DNA of 64,000 nt from Cacconaster sp045601245 (GCA_045601245.1 JAZRZH010000001.1:1-64000), one strand, 5' to 3'; counted from the first letter of the stretch, positions 41,801-50,561 are shown. Notes: a model not told the origin generated them from the letters alone. Program-made: numbers and translations.

Positions 41801-43089
41801 GCCTTGTCGAATGCTTCTTCCAATGCCTTCTTTGCGTCAGCAAGTTCTTCCTTTGTTGCGAGAGTCTTGATCTCTTCAGCTATATCTGCGATAGCCTTGT
41901 CGTTCTTTGCTGCGTATTCATCGAACGCTGTCTTGTTAGCGTCGATGGTCTCGTTGATCTTCTTAACGGCGTCAGAAAGGCTCTTCGCTGCGTCTTCCTT
42001 ATTAGTGTTGATCACCAATGTAAGAGCGTCCTTAACTTCGTCTGTGTATGTCTTTGCATCAGCGATCTTGGCAAGGAGGTCTGCTTCCTTTGCTGCGATA
42101 AGCTCAGTGCAGTCTTCAATCATACCCTTGAGTGTTGCAACTGAATCAAGAAGCTGCTTTTCGGTAGCGAATCCCTTGATTGAAGCCTCGAGCTTTGCTA
42201 CTGCATCTTCAAGAGCCTTGGTCTGTGCCTTGTCGTTTGCATCAATCTTTGCGCTGAGGTTTTCCTGTGCTGTCTTGAGAGCGCCTTCGATGGCATCCTT
42301 GTTGGTGTCGATTGTCTTGTTGAGAAGCGCAACAGCGTTTTCAAGATCCTTAGCGGCTGCGTCCTTGTTGCTGTTGATAGCCTTGTTGAGTGCTTCAACG
42401 GCTGCTGCAAGATCCTTAGCGGCTGCGTCCTTGTTGGCGTCGATGGTCTTGTTGAGGGTTGTAACAGCATTTGCAAGATCCTTAGCGGCTGCGTCCTTGT
42501 TGGCGTCGATGGTCTTGTTGAGGGTTTCAACGGCTGCCTTGAGTGCGTCGCTCTGCTCCTTGGTGATTCTGTCGTAGTTTGCAGATGCGGTGTTGTTGAT
42601 GAGGGTTGTGAGGTCCTTGACAACAGCATCCTTCTGTGCTCCGACATATTCGATGAGCTTTGTCTCGAGAGTTGCTACAGATGTTCCAATCTTGCTATCG
42701 AGGAGTGACTCGACGTCAGACTTGGTGTAGTAGTTGTCGAATTTGCTTGAGATGGTTGCATCGGCGAGTGTCCAAGCCTTTGTCATCTCTGCTTTTGCTG
42801 CCTCGAGTTCTGCCTTTGTGGCATAGAGAGCTACGAGGTCTGATGTCTTTGCGCACTCTGCGATTTTGGCGTCAGTAGCCTTGATCTGTGCGTCGAGGGT
42901 TGAAATGCTCGTCCCCAAGTTGTTCACTGTGCTCTCAAGAGCGCTTACCTTGTCGGCAAGGTTTTGAGATTCAAGTGTCTGGACGCGGTTGCTGAGGTTG
43001 TTGATCTCAGGAGTGTAGTCCTTTGTACAACCAACAAACAGCACAGCGCCTAATGCGCATGAAAGTGCGATTTTTAGTGTCTTTTTCAT
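38890..43089 (-). CDS. 1,399-aa lipoprotein with long coiled-coil stalk and beta-domain head
   Basis: Lipobox LFVGC (Cys 21) anchors the protein, probably to the outer membrane. Residues about 27-570 are helical and coiled-coil, low in Pro and aromatic residues, with a run of 22-residue repeats (DAAAKDLANAVTTLNKTIDANK-type; residues about 185-320) and shorter related blocks (ATKEELADAKKALEEA). Residues about 570-1399 are beta-rich with several domains of unknown type (WNFDVTKATWALEG, TFGTPNPAYWFNDV, and an end KVLVKKTY). No enzyme motif is seen. Codon use is strongly biased, like that of the OmpA-like gene, suggesting high expression. It is probably a surface fibre or adhesin; an S-layer-like role is possible. 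Confidence 0.72.
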   Translation of the reverse strand: MKKTLKIALSCALGAVLFVGCTKDYTPEINNLSNRVQTLESQNLADKVSALESTVNNLGTSISTLDAQIKATDAKIAECAKTSDLVALYATKAELEAAKAEMTKAWTLADATISSKFDNYYTKSDVESLLDSKIGTSVATLETKLIEYVGAQKDAVVKDLTTLINNTASANYDRITKEQSDALKAAVETLNKTIDANKDAAAKDLANAVTTLNKTIDANKDAAAKDLAAAVEALNKAINSNKDAAAKDLENAVALLNKTIDTNKDAIEGALKTAQENLSAKIDANDKAQTKALEDAVAKLEASIKGFATEKQLLDSVATLKGMIEDCTELIAAKEADLLAKIADAKTYTDEVKDALTLVINTNKEDAAKSLSDAVKKINETIDANKTAFDEYAAKNDKAIADIAEEIKTLATKEELADAKKALEEAFDKADAAIKSDLQAVKDDLKTLSDNFTELKKAYDETVPTLATKEQVSADIATAVDAAKNELDKAINTVAADLAAANERMNSFFGDKTNEELKAWATDIQKAVSEVANALAIQDRVAALEKKMSNILTSIVFVPELYFEGIEAMKYDYLVATKWSKTVAAEATTDNTGADAKWTEKSYAPSTKKADSLSVASEGTANYFVCPENFDVTKATWALEGLDREVITRAGAPAWTPQFVSISTPDKNGESTVKFTIKNADKLTSATKGAPVSVVSLNATLDGKNVNSDFAAIVPFKEGLKALGFSKTYQGYEACRADSKKFHLYPTIKDAVEAEASVEVPYNKGAFSLNFIDIHALGKGTTLHEVGTDEVVYTLAQFQDKYPGSTMEFAVVPYFLGKNETAESEFCEIKGTDFIPKYATQSGSVICPVDSEAGISAVGRKPIICVTLKDAAKNVILAGYFKIEIVKEAAPDVPDELKAFDLKDFGTIPYLCDLAEFNTKWIDMSYDILEKELGIEYDMFHEKYTWETGKTYVVKSGKDGKKLADYEDGSKYGTVVFTKDTGAGAINDKFTVTVDKTQADKIGLGKSKVLYAHFTYNGGDVFIGFKVTVDKDGAKVTFGTPNPAYWFNDVESAKDNTVRINVKVPNKWMDGAGDNDNVTIYVKDLNDNYIGNTVKVTLTTESAKTYGKYLKDTDFKYTFKFSKTQPTIGGYIFVTNKELTEIYAKTSKTAKDSTLIITLDPEITYDANNLPVCNITYECNDVSKKLLNLYDHKSTVLKEMLYCNITLSATYGQCEIPCGSEEFHARFLRPVTIGNNAEAELKDGVPTGDRIEIGKIFQAVDWQGYKIFKSAGDTAYVPCYYPDEDNAETAKVNWYGYYGFSKVKVDIDNIQTDQTGKVELLKTVNPAAEIWVSQIDDVMTKIEPAEVDITDINSLKGYVFNYFNNMGVVKDFYLYIPFQIEYAWGTVTETVKVLVKKTY
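42280..42545. repeat. 66-bp tandem repeats in the stalk of the 1,399-aa protein
   Basis: A core CAAGATCCTTAGCGGCTGCG recurs at 42342, 42408 and 42474, exactly 66 bp apart, encoding 22-residue units. The two right-hand units are nearly identical over their full length, so recent duplication is likely. Confidence 0.85.
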
Positions 43090-43228
43090 AGAACTTGAAA
43101 AATTGATTAGTAATTGGTTTGTGTTTTTTGGTTTTTTATTGTTTCTTCTTTTTGCTTTTTCTTGTTTTTAGACTCTTATTCTATTTACATTTTATGGCAA
43201 AGATAGCATTATTTTTCTAACGCAACAA
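43090..43228 (-). promoter_or_regulatory. Promoter and A-rich leader of the 1,399-aa protein gene
   Basis: On the minus strand a TTG (complement of 43223-43225 or 43226-43228) and TATCTTTG-like box (complement of CAAAGATA, 43198-43205) predict a start near 43190. The leader of about 100 nt is very A-rich and poor in G, with many A4-A6 runs, so it should be unstructured. Such leaders support strong translation without a Shine-Dalgarno site in this phylum. Confidence 0.65.
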
Positions 43229-43328
43229 TTTTTTTCGTTTTTTTTTATGCCATAGCCTCACTTTATTCCCATATTTCCTCAGCTTCTTCTTTTATCAATA
43301 TCCAATATCAGTTTACGTCCCTTTTGTG

Positions 43329-43336
43329 TATATTTG
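43329..43336 (+). promoter_or_regulatory. -7 element TATATTTG of the flippase-dut-murF operon
   Basis: Matches TAnnTTTG, 18 bases before the ATG at 43355. Confidence 0.5.
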
Positions 43337-43354
43337 TACATTATTTATTTTCGA

Positions 43355-44848
43355 ATGACAAGTCCTATAAAGCAGCTGGCCGGAGAGACCGCAATCTATG
43401 GTCTGAGCACAATTTTTGCGCGTATTGTCAATTTCTTCCTGGTTCCGCTTTATACCAGGGTGCTTCAGCAGGCTGACTATGGCGTGGTGACAGAGTTCAT
43501 GGCCTATATTGCCATACTTCAAGTCGTTCTTACTCTTGGCCTTGAGACTGGATGCCTGAGGTTTGCGAGCCGGGACGGTTCTGATCCCGACCGTGTCTTT
43601 TTCAACGGGTTCGCCACAGTATTGACGCTATGCCTTTTTTTCTTTGCCCTGGTGTTCCTTTTCTCGGGCGATATTGCCAGTCTGCTTGGTTATGAAGGCT
43701 TCAGAAATGTTATTATATATATAGGTGCCATTCTGCTGGTCGACAATACGACGGCCATCATCTTCGCAAAGCTCAGATATGAGCACAGGGCATTGAGATT
43801 CGCTGTGATCAAGACCCTCAAGATTTTTGCGGAAGTCGGAGCCAATCTGATACTGTACCTTGTGATGCCGGCACGCTTCGCGGCAGGACAAAGTTCGTGG
43901 ATGTTGGATTTCGTCAGTGCAACCCCTGATTTCACCTATGCCATATTCGCTATCTTCATCAGCTGCCTGCTCTGCCTGCTGCTGCTCCTTCCGGATATCT
44001 TGAGGTTGAAATTCAATCCAGACGGCAGATTGGGCCGCGATCTGCTTGCATATTCGCTGCCACTTATGATCGCGGGGCTCCCAGGTGTGCTGAACGATTT
44101 CCTCGACAGAGTCCTGATGCGCTTTCTCAATGCGGATCCGGCAATGTGGCGCGCGGATCTGGGCGTATACCAGGCAGGGGTCAAGATTGCGGTGATAATG
44201 TCGCTCTTCATCCAGATGTTCCGTTATGCCGCCGAGCCGTTTTTCTTCCAGAGACAGAAGGAGAAGGGCAGCAAGGAACTTTATGCAAGGGTTATGAACT
44301 ATTTCGTGGCATTCTGTATGTTCGCATTCCTCTTCGTGATGCTCTATATCGACGAGATTGGTCTTCTGCTGGGCAAGGATTTCCGCGCCGGGCTTTCCAT
44401 CGCTCCGATTATGCTGATGGCATACGTCGCCCTGGGAATGCTTTTCAACGTGAATATGTGGTACAAACTCTCAGGCAACACGGGCTACGCCATCTGGGTG
44501 ACGCTGGCAGGACTTGTCGTGACCATCGTCATCAATGCAGTGTTCATGCCGCGCTTCTCATATCACGCCGCCGCCTGGGGCCATCTTGCAAGTTATGCGG
44601 TGATGCTGCTCATCAGCACCTTGCTTGGCAACAAGTATTACCGCATACCGTACCGTTGGAGCGTCATCGCTGTCTTCATCGTGATGGGCCTCGGCATCTA
44701 TGCGCTCAGCCTGGCACTGCCCGAGATGTCACTCTGGCCGAAGCTGGAAGTGCATACATTATTGATTATTATATATCTGGCAGCCGCCGTTGGCGTGATT
44801 GCCGTAACTGATAAAAAATACACAAATGCAGGTACGAATTGTCAATAA
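43355..44848 (+). CDS. MOP-superfamily flippase (Wzx/oligosaccharide exporter type)
   Basis: 497 aa from ATG 43355. About 12-14 hydrophobic helices cover the whole length. The N-terminus (QLAGETAIYGLSTIFARIVNFFLVPLYTRVL) is typical of PST/Wzx polysaccharide exporters, which flip lipid-linked sugars across the inner membrane. No linked glycosyltransferase cluster is present here apart from the single GT2 gene nearby on the other strand, so it may serve O-antigen, capsule or lipid II-type substrates. The stop overlaps dut by 23 bases; dut and murF follow on the same strand. Confidence 0.88.
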   Translation: MTSPIKQLAGETAIYGLSTIFARIVNFFLVPLYTRVLQQADYGVVTEFMAYIAILQVVLTLGLETGCLRFASRDGSDPDRVFFNGFATVLTLCLFFFALVFLFSGDIASLLGYEGFRNVIIYIGAILLVDNTTAIIFAKLRYEHRALRFAVIKTLKIFAEVGANLILYLVMPARFAAGQSSWMLDFVSATPDFTYAIFAIFISCLLCLLLLLPDILRLKFNPDGRLGRDLLAYSLPLMIAGLPGVLNDFLDRVLMRFLNADPAMWRADLGVYQAGVKIAVIMSLFIQMFRYAAEPFFFQRQKEKGSKELYARVMNYFVAFCMFAFLFVMLYIDEIGLLLGKDFRAGLSIAPIMLMAYVALGMLFNVNMWYKLSGNTGYAIWVTLAGLVVTIVINAVFMPRFSYHAAAWGHLASYAVMLLISTLLGNKYYRIPYRWSVIAVFIVMGLGIYALSLALPEMSLWPKLEVHTLLIIIYLAAAVGVIAVTDKKYTNAGTNCQ

Positions 44849-45260
44849 ATCCGCTTTCGACACGCCGTCGTACGCGACCGCACTTTCGGCGGGAATGGAC
44901 CTCAGGGCCAATCTGGACGAACCCGTTACGCTCGGGATGCTGGAGCGTGCGATGATACCTACCGGGCTTTTCATCGAATTGCCGGAAGGATTCGAGGCTC
45001 AGATCCGTCCGCGCAGCGGTCTTGCCGCAAAGCACGGAATCACTGTGACGAACAGTCCGGGCACCATCGACGCCGATTATCGCGGCGAGATCAAGGTGCT
45101 GCTGGTCAATCTGTCGAAAGAGCCGTTTACGATCAATCCCGGTGAGCGTATCGCCCAGATGGTGATAGCCCGCCACGAGAAGGTCGAATGGGTGGAGGTT
45201 GACAGCCTGGATGAGACAGAACGCGGAGCCGGCGGATTCGGCTCGACAGGGAGAAACTGA
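44826..45260 (+). CDS. dut: dUTP diphosphatase
   Basis: 144 aa homotrimeric dUTPase, hydrolysing dUTP to dUMP and keeping uracil out of DNA. All five motifs are visible: AGMDLRA (1), RPRSGLA (2), GTIDADYRGEI (3, catalytic Asp/Tyr), GERIAQMV (4) and RGAGGFGSTG (5, the flexible C-terminal lid). It starts inside the end of the flippase gene and is 2 bases from murF. Confidence 0.97.
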   Translation: MQVRIVNKSAFDTPSYATALSAGMDLRANLDEPVTLGMLERAMIPTGLFIELPEGFEAQIRPRSGLAAKHGITVTNSPGTIDADYRGEIKVLLVNLSKEPFTINPGERIAQMVIARHEKVEWVEVDSLDETERGAGGFGSTGRN

Positions 45261-45262
45261 TT

Positions 45263-46582
45263 ATGATAGAAATTGAAGAACTTTACAAACTGTTCAAGAA
45301 ATCCTCGGGGGTTACAACGGACAGCAGGAATATTGTTGAAGGGTCGATGTTCTTTGCTCTGAAGGGCGAGAGTTTCGACGGCAATGATTTTGCTATGAAG
45401 GCTCTGGAGGCGGGAGCCAGATATGCCATCGTCGACCGGCCTACGCTTGACGGTGCCAACATCAAAGGCCGCAGGTACTGCATTCTCGTGCAGAATGTGC
45501 TCGAGACTTTACAGAAACTGGCCGCATATCACCGCCGTCAGTTCGAGATCCCGGTGGTGGGCATTACCGGCACCAACGGCAAGACCACCACGAAGGAGCT
45601 CATCAATGTAGTCCTTTCGCAGAAATACCGCACCGTGGCGACCAAGGCCAATTTCAACAATCATATCGGAGTGCCTTTGACCGTGCTCAACATCAATGAA
45701 AAAACCGAACTTGCAATCATCGAGATGGGCGCAAGCGCTCCCGGTGAGATTGCCTCCCTTGTGAGGATAGCCCAGCCTACCTGCGGAATAGTCACAAATG
45801 TCGGCCGCGCTCATCTTCTCGGGTTCGGTTCGTTCGAGGCGGTGAAGAAGACCAAGGGTGAACTCTATGATTTCCTTCGCCAGAAGGGCGGCACAGTGTT
45901 TATCAATGCTGATAATCCGGTCCTCCAGGATATGGTGGCTTCGAGGAACGGTCTCGTCCTGAGACGATACGGCGTCAATTACGATAAGGCCGAAATACTT
46001 CCGGCCAGCGCCGACCAGCCATATCTCCGTCTGAAACTCGCCGGCCGGGAGGCCGAGGTCCGCACGAAGATGATCGGTTCGTACAATGCCGACAATGTGA
46101 TGGCGGCACTGTGCATAGGACGATATTTCGAAGTGCCGGAAAAAGATGCCATCAATTCCGTTTCGGCATATGCTCCGACAAATGACCGTTCGCAACTCGT
46201 CAGGACGAAAGACAATGTGCTGATTGTCGATACCTACAATGCAAATCCTACCAGTATGGCCGCCGCTCTGGATAACTTCGCCGCTACGTCATTTGACAGC
46301 AAGATGATGATACTCGGCGATATGCTCGAACTGGGCGAGGTTTCTGTCAGCGAGCACAGGGCTATCCTTGAGAAGGCCGTTGGCATAGCCGACCACATCT
46401 TCCTGGTGGGCGATGAGTTCCGTGAGGCCACGAAGGGTGTCAGGGGCAAATCCAAATGCGAGTGCTTCGCCACTTCAGCCGAGTTGCGCGCATATCTCGA
46501 GGCAGAGCCTCTGAAGGGACGCACAATCCTCATCAAGGGTTCCCACGGAATCCATCTTGAGAAATTGCCGGAGGTGCTGTAG
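45263..46582 (+). CDS. murF: UDP-N-acetylmuramoyl-tripeptide--D-alanyl-D-alanine ligase
   Basis: 439 aa. Adds D-Ala-D-Ala to the UDP-MurNAc tripeptide, the last cytoplasmic step of the peptidoglycan precursor. Mur-ligase motifs: GITGTNGKTTTKEL (P-loop, about 108), NFNNHIGVPLTVL, EMGASAPGEIASL and the C-terminal DTYNANPTSMAAAL, which is specific to MurF. It is isolated from the main mur/fts cluster here, downstream of dut. Confidence 0.95.
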   Translation: MIEIEELYKLFKKSSGVTTDSRNIVEGSMFFALKGESFDGNDFAMKALEAGARYAIVDRPTLDGANIKGRRYCILVQNVLETLQKLAAYHRRQFEIPVVGITGTNGKTTTKELINVVLSQKYRTVATKANFNNHIGVPLTVLNINEKTELAIIEMGASAPGEIASLVRIAQPTCGIVTNVGRAHLLGFGSFEAVKKTKGELYDFLRQKGGTVFINADNPVLQDMVASRNGLVLRRYGVNYDKAEILPASADQPYLRLKLAGREAEVRTKMIGSYNADNVMAALCIGRYFEVPEKDAINSVSAYAPTNDRSQLVRTKDNVLIVDTYNANPTSMAAALDNFAATSFDSKMMILGDMLELGEVSVSEHRAILEKAVGIADHIFLVGDEFREATKGVRGKSKCECFATSAELRAYLEAEPLKGRTILIKGSHGIHLEKLPEVL

Positions 46583-46594
46583 GGGCTCCGGCTA

Positions 46595-47623
46595 TCAGAA
46601 ATCCAGTTGATCGAAAGTGAGTTTCTTCCCGGAAAGGAAGAAATTGAGAACTATGCTCTTGTCATAAAGGCCGATATTGTTGCTCTCCTCCTCGAACGGG
46701 GAAGGGTCGACGACTTTCTTCATTTTCCTGTAGTCGCGGTGAGCGCGGCAAACAGCGCTGAAGCAGTGCCAGCGGCCTGTCAGCAGATAAACAGCAGCAG
46801 AGGCTGCGTCAAGGCATTTCCTGGTTGCGATGCGTCCTGCGCGTATCTTCTCAGGAAGGTTCTTGTAGAGCAGCAGCAGATTGTTGCGGTAATTCAGATA
46901 GAGTTTCCTCGGTGAGTCGTTCGGGAGCGTGCCGCCGCCGAGATGATAAACCTTCGACTGCGGGATGCACCATACCTGATAGCCGAGCAGTTTCGCGCGC
47001 CAGCAGAGGTCAATCTCCTCCATATGGGCGAAAAATGATTCGTCGAGTCCTCCGAGATGGTGGTACAATGATGCGCGGATCATCATACAGGCCCCTGTGG
47101 CCCAGAATACCTCGGCCGGCTCGTCATACTGCCCGTTGTCCTTTTCGATATTGGAAAGGATCCTGCCGCGGCAGAACGGATAGCCGAAGCGGTCGATGAA
47201 TCCTCCGCAGGCTCCTGCATATTCGAAAGCGCCGCGGTCGGCGATGGAGAGTATCTTCGGCTGGCATATTCCGGCTTCCGGATTCTCCTCCATAAACTCA
47301 AAAAGCGGGTCGAGCCATCCCTCCGGCACATCGATGTCGGAGTTCAGCAATACGTAGTAGTCTGCTTCGATTTCCTTGAATGCGCGGTTGTATCCGCCCG
47401 TAAAGCCATAGTTGCGGTCAAGCGGGATTGTTGCCACCTGCGGGAAATTGGCCTCGAGCCATTCAAGGGACCCATCAGTGGATCCGTTGTCCGCCACGAC
47501 GACGAATGCGCTGTCACCGGAATCTTCCCCCCCGAACGCACAGGTGCTCTCCACCACGCGTGGCAGATACTCCTGCATCATCTTAAGGCCATTCCAGTTG
47601 AGTATGACGACTGCTATGTCCAT
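46595..47623 (-). CDS. Family 2 glycosyltransferase
   Basis: 342 aa. A GT-A fold enzyme with nucleotide-binding VVILNWNG at the N-terminus, DNGSTDGS (about 47) and the DxD-type NSDIDVP (about 94). The C-terminal part (FWATGACMMIRASLY, LDESFFAHMEEIDLCWRA) is characteristic of WbbL/rhamnosyltransferase-like enzymes. Substrate not predictable. The ATG overlaps the stop of atpG (TAATG), so it is translated as the last gene of the ATP synthase operon. Confidence 0.9.
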   Translation of the reverse strand: MDIAVVILNWNGLKMMQEYLPRVVESTCAFGGEDSGDSAFVVVADNGSTDGSLEWLEANFPQVATIPLDRNYGFTGGYNRAFKEIEADYYVLLNSDIDVPEGWLDPLFEFMEENPEAGICQPKILSIADRGAFEYAGACGGFIDRFGYPFCRGRILSNIEKDNGQYDEPAEVFWATGACMMIRASLYHHLGGLDESFFAHMEEIDLCWRAKLLGYQVWCIPQSKVYHLGGGTLPNDSPRKLYLNYRNNLLLLYKNLPEKIRAGRIATRKCLDAASAAVYLLTGRWHCFSAVCRAHRDYRKMKKVVDPSPFEEESNNIGLYDKSIVLNFFLSGKKLTFDQLDF

Positions 47624-48495
47624 TACTGCATTGTTCCTCCAACGATATCGAGGAGCTCCTCGGTAATCTTCTGCTGACGTCCCTTGTTGTATTCGAGTGT
47701 AAGACCCTGCAGTATCTCCTCTCCGTTGTCTGTTGCGGTCTGCATTGCGACTGTCCTGGCGGCATGCTCTGCAGCTATGGTATCGAGCAGGGTCGTGTAC
47801 AAGGCAAGCCTGAGTACCTTAGGCAGCAGTGCGTCCACCATTTCGTCCTTGCTCGGCTCGACAATGTATTCCTCCCAATCCTCATCTTCGTCGTGTCTTG
47901 CGGCCTCGATGCTTTTCATCGGAAGATATGTGCTGATGACGGTCTTTTGCGAGGCGGTGGAGATGAAATGGTTGTAAATGAGTTCTATGCGACTGTATCT
48001 GCCTTCGAGGAATGCATCGCAGAGGTTCTGGGCCAATCCGGCCGCGCCTTCATAAGAGCAGTGGCTGAGCAGGGTTGCATTGTCGGATTCGAAGGTGTGC
48101 CCGTCCCTGCGCAGGGCTTCGGCCATCTTCTTGCCCACGGCAATCACTTCCACGCCGTGGTTGTTGTCCTCCCCCTTTATGGCCCTGATGCGGGAGCGCA
48201 CCTCGCGTATGGCGTTGGCGTTGAATCCTCCGCAGAGCGAGGAGTTGGATGAGAAGGCGACTATCAGAACGGGCGCGTCCGGATTTCCGGACATATACGC
48301 TGCCATCCTTTCGGCTGCGCTGCCGGCCAGTTCGGAGAGCATACCGTTGAGCTGCTGCTCGTATGGCAGCATATTCTCAATGGCATTCTGCGACTTGTGG
48401 AGCTTTGCCGATGCCACCATCTTCATTGCGGATGTGATCTTCAGCGTGCTCTTGACAGAAGCTATCCTGTTTTTTATCTCCTTCAGCGAGGCCAT
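47623..48495 (-). CDS. atpG: F1 ATP synthase gamma subunit
   Basis: 290 aa. The central rotor shaft. The N-terminal helix (ASLKEIKNRIASVKSTLKIT) and C-terminal helix (NKGRQQKITEELLDIVGG) form the coiled coil inside the alpha3beta3 ring; SSLCGGFNA is the usual Rossmann-like strand. Order on the minus strand is atpD-C-B-E-F-H-A-G, all close or overlapping. Confidence 0.97.
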   Translation of the reverse strand: MASLKEIKNRIASVKSTLKITSAMKMVASAKLHKSQNAIENMLPYEQQLNGMLSELAGSAAERMAAYMSGNPDAPVLIVAFSSNSSLCGGFNANAIREVRSRIRAIKGEDNNHGVEVIAVGKKMAEALRRDGHTFESDNATLLSHCSYEGAAGLAQNLCDAFLEGRYSRIELIYNHFISTASQKTVISTYLPMKSIEAARHDEDEDWEEYIVEPSKDEMVDALLPKVLRLALYTTLLDTIAAEHAARTVAMQTATDNGEEILQGLTLEYNKGRQQKITEELLDIVGGTMQ

Positions 48496-48504
48496 GGTCG
48501 TGGA

Positions 48505-50085
48505 TTATTTCATTGATTCCGCAACTGCCGCGGCTTCGGATTCAATTACAGCCGTGAGGCTGTAGTCTATCCTGCCGGATGCGAGTGCGTCGAGTATGTC
48601 CTGATGTGTGGCCCTCATCCTGTCGAGGAAAAGGGTCTGGAACTCCTTGACCTGATCGATTGCGATATCTTTCATCAGGGCGTGGGTTCCGCAGTAGAGT
48701 ATGGCGATCTGTTCGCCAACAGTCATAGGGCTGTACTGAGGCTGAATGAGCAGCTGGTTGTTCTTGCGTCCCTTGTCAAGGGTCATTTCCGTGATCTTGT
48801 CCACGTCGCTGCTGAACTTCGAGAAGGCCTCGAGCTCGTTGTACTGCGCCTGTTCCATCTTGAGGGTACCGGCCACCTTCTTCATGCTCTTGACCTGCGC
48901 GCTGCCACCGACTCGGGATACGGAGATGCCGACATTGATGGCCGGGCGGAAGCCCTGGTTGAAGAGAGCCGATTCAAGGTATATCTGACCGTCGGTGATG
49001 GATATCACGTTGGTCGGGATGTATGCCGACACGTCGCCGGCCTGGGTCTCGATGATAGGCAGGGCGGTGAGAGAACCGCCGGCCCTGACCTTGCCCTTGA
49101 GAGAATCCGGGAGGTCATTCATCTGTTCCGCCACCTCCTGCTGTCCGATGATCTTGGCAGCCCTTTCAAGGAGGCGGGAGTGAAGGTAGAACACGTCACC
49201 CGGGTATGCCTCGCGGCCTGAAGGGCGGCGGAGGATGAGGGATACTTCGCGGTATGCCACAGCCTGCTTGGACAGGTCGTCGTATACCACCAGCGCATGG
49301 CGTCCCGTGTCGCGGAAGTATTCGCCTATGGCCGCGCCTGCGAAAGGCGCGAAATACTGCAGTGCGGCAGGGTCCGCTGCGGTGGCCGCCACAACGACGG
49401 TGTAGTCCATCGCCCCTCTGGCGCGGAGGGTCTCGACTATATTGGCCACTGTGGAGCCTTTCTGTCCTACTGCAACGTAGATGCAATATACAGGGTCTCC
49501 CTTGAGGAAACCTTCTCTCTGATTGATGATGGTGTCTATGGCTATGGCTGTCTTGCCGGTCTGGCGGTCGCCGATGATCAGCTCTCTCTGTCCGCGGCCG
49601 ATAGGTATCATAGCATCGACGGACTTGAGACCGGTCTGGAGAGGTTCCTTCACCGGCTGGCGGAATATGACGCCCGGAGCCTTGCGCTCGAGAGGCATTT
49701 CCGTGAGTTCGCCCTCGATGTTGCCCAGGCCGTCAAGAGGATTGCCGAGCGGGTCGACTACGCGGCCGAGCATCTGCTCGCCCACGTTGATGGAGGCGAT
49801 GCGGCCTGTCCTGCGTACGACCATATTTTCCTTGACCAGGTCGGTGGGACCGAGGAGCACCGCTCCTACATTGTCCTCCTCGAGGTTCATCACCACGGCC
49901 ATCACGCCGTTTTCGAACTCCAGCAGTTCACCGGCTTCAGCCTTGTTGAGACCGTGTATGCGGGCTACTCCGTCGCTGATCTGGAGTACGGTGCCGATCT
50001 CCTCGAATTGAAGTGAATTGTCGATACCCTTGAGCTGGCTGAGAAGGATATCGGATATTTCGCTTGGTTTGATAGTTTGCGCCAT
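48505..50085 (-). CDS. atpA: F1 ATP synthase alpha subunit
   Basis: 526 aa. Non-catalytic nucleotide-binding subunit. The P-loop is GDRQTGKTA (about 170) and the VISITDGQIYLE/LFNQGFRPAINVGISVSRVGG signature is intact. It overlaps atpH by one base and precedes atpG. Confidence 0.98.
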   Translation of the reverse strand: MAQTIKPSEISDILLSQLKGIDNSLQFEEIGTVLQISDGVARIHGLNKAEAGELLEFENGVMAVVMNLEEDNVGAVLLGPTDLVKENMVVRRTGRIASINVGEQMLGRVVDPLGNPLDGLGNIEGELTEMPLERKAPGVIFRQPVKEPLQTGLKSVDAMIPIGRGQRELIIGDRQTGKTAIAIDTIINQREGFLKGDPVYCIYVAVGQKGSTVANIVETLRARGAMDYTVVVAATAADPAALQYFAPFAGAAIGEYFRDTGRHALVVYDDLSKQAVAYREVSLILRRPSGREAYPGDVFYLHSRLLERAAKIIGQQEVAEQMNDLPDSLKGKVRAGGSLTALPIIETQAGDVSAYIPTNVISITDGQIYLESALFNQGFRPAINVGISVSRVGGSAQVKSMKKVAGTLKMEQAQYNELEAFSKFSSDVDKITEMTLDKGRKNNQLLIQPQYSPMTVGEQIAILYCGTHALMKDIAIDQVKEFQTLFLDRMRATHQDILDALASGRIDYSLTAVIESEAAAVAESMK

Positions 50086-50561
50086 TACACTATTCTTTTG
50101 TTCTTTTCAATAAACTGACGGCGGATGTCCTCAATCTGGCGGGATACGCTCGCGTCGAGCATCCTGTCATCCACCACAAGTATGAATCCTCCGATGATGT
50201 CAGGGTCTATCCTGGAGTCAATGATGACTTCACCCCCGAGTCTGTCCTCGAAGAGCTGCTTGATCCTCTGCTCCAGTTCCGGAGCGGCTATGGCTGTGGT
50301 CAGACGTATGTGACGGCGGTTGAGATGCTCGTCATACATCCTGACGAAGGTGTTGAATATCAGCTTGACGTACTCCAGCCTATGGTTCCTGACCAGAAGT
50401 GCGATGAACTTGCTGAGTTCCGGGGCGAGAGGCTGTGGCATATTGTCAGGGTCTGCCAGGATGGTTGTGACCTGGGCATAGACATTGTCTCCGCCGCCGG
50501 TCTCCAGGACCAGCTTCAGCAATGCCTTGGCATACCTTGATGTTATGACACCGGTATTCAT
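50085..50561 (-). CDS. atpH: F1Fo ATP synthase delta subunit
   Basis: 158 aa, slightly shorter than E. coli delta (177). It joins the top of F1 to the b stalk. SRYAKALLKLV at the N-terminus, with the C-terminal pattern IDSRIDPDIIGGFILVVDDRMLDASV, matches OSCP/delta. It lies between atpF and atpA with 1-4-base spacing. Confidence 0.95.
   Translation of the reverse strand: MNTGVITSRYAKALLKLVLETGGGDNVYAQVTTILADPDNMPQPLAPELSKFIALLVRNHRLEYVKLIFNTFVRMYDEHLNRRHIRLTTAIAAPELEQRIKQLFEDRLGGEVIIDSRIDPDIIGGFILVVDDRMLDASVSRQIEDIRRQFIEKNKRIV

Noticed and set aside
41537..42577. 346-codon plus-strand frame rich in Ser/Ala/Leu
   Set aside because: Antisense of the coiled-coil stalk of the 1,399-aa protein; the low complexity comes from the repeats.
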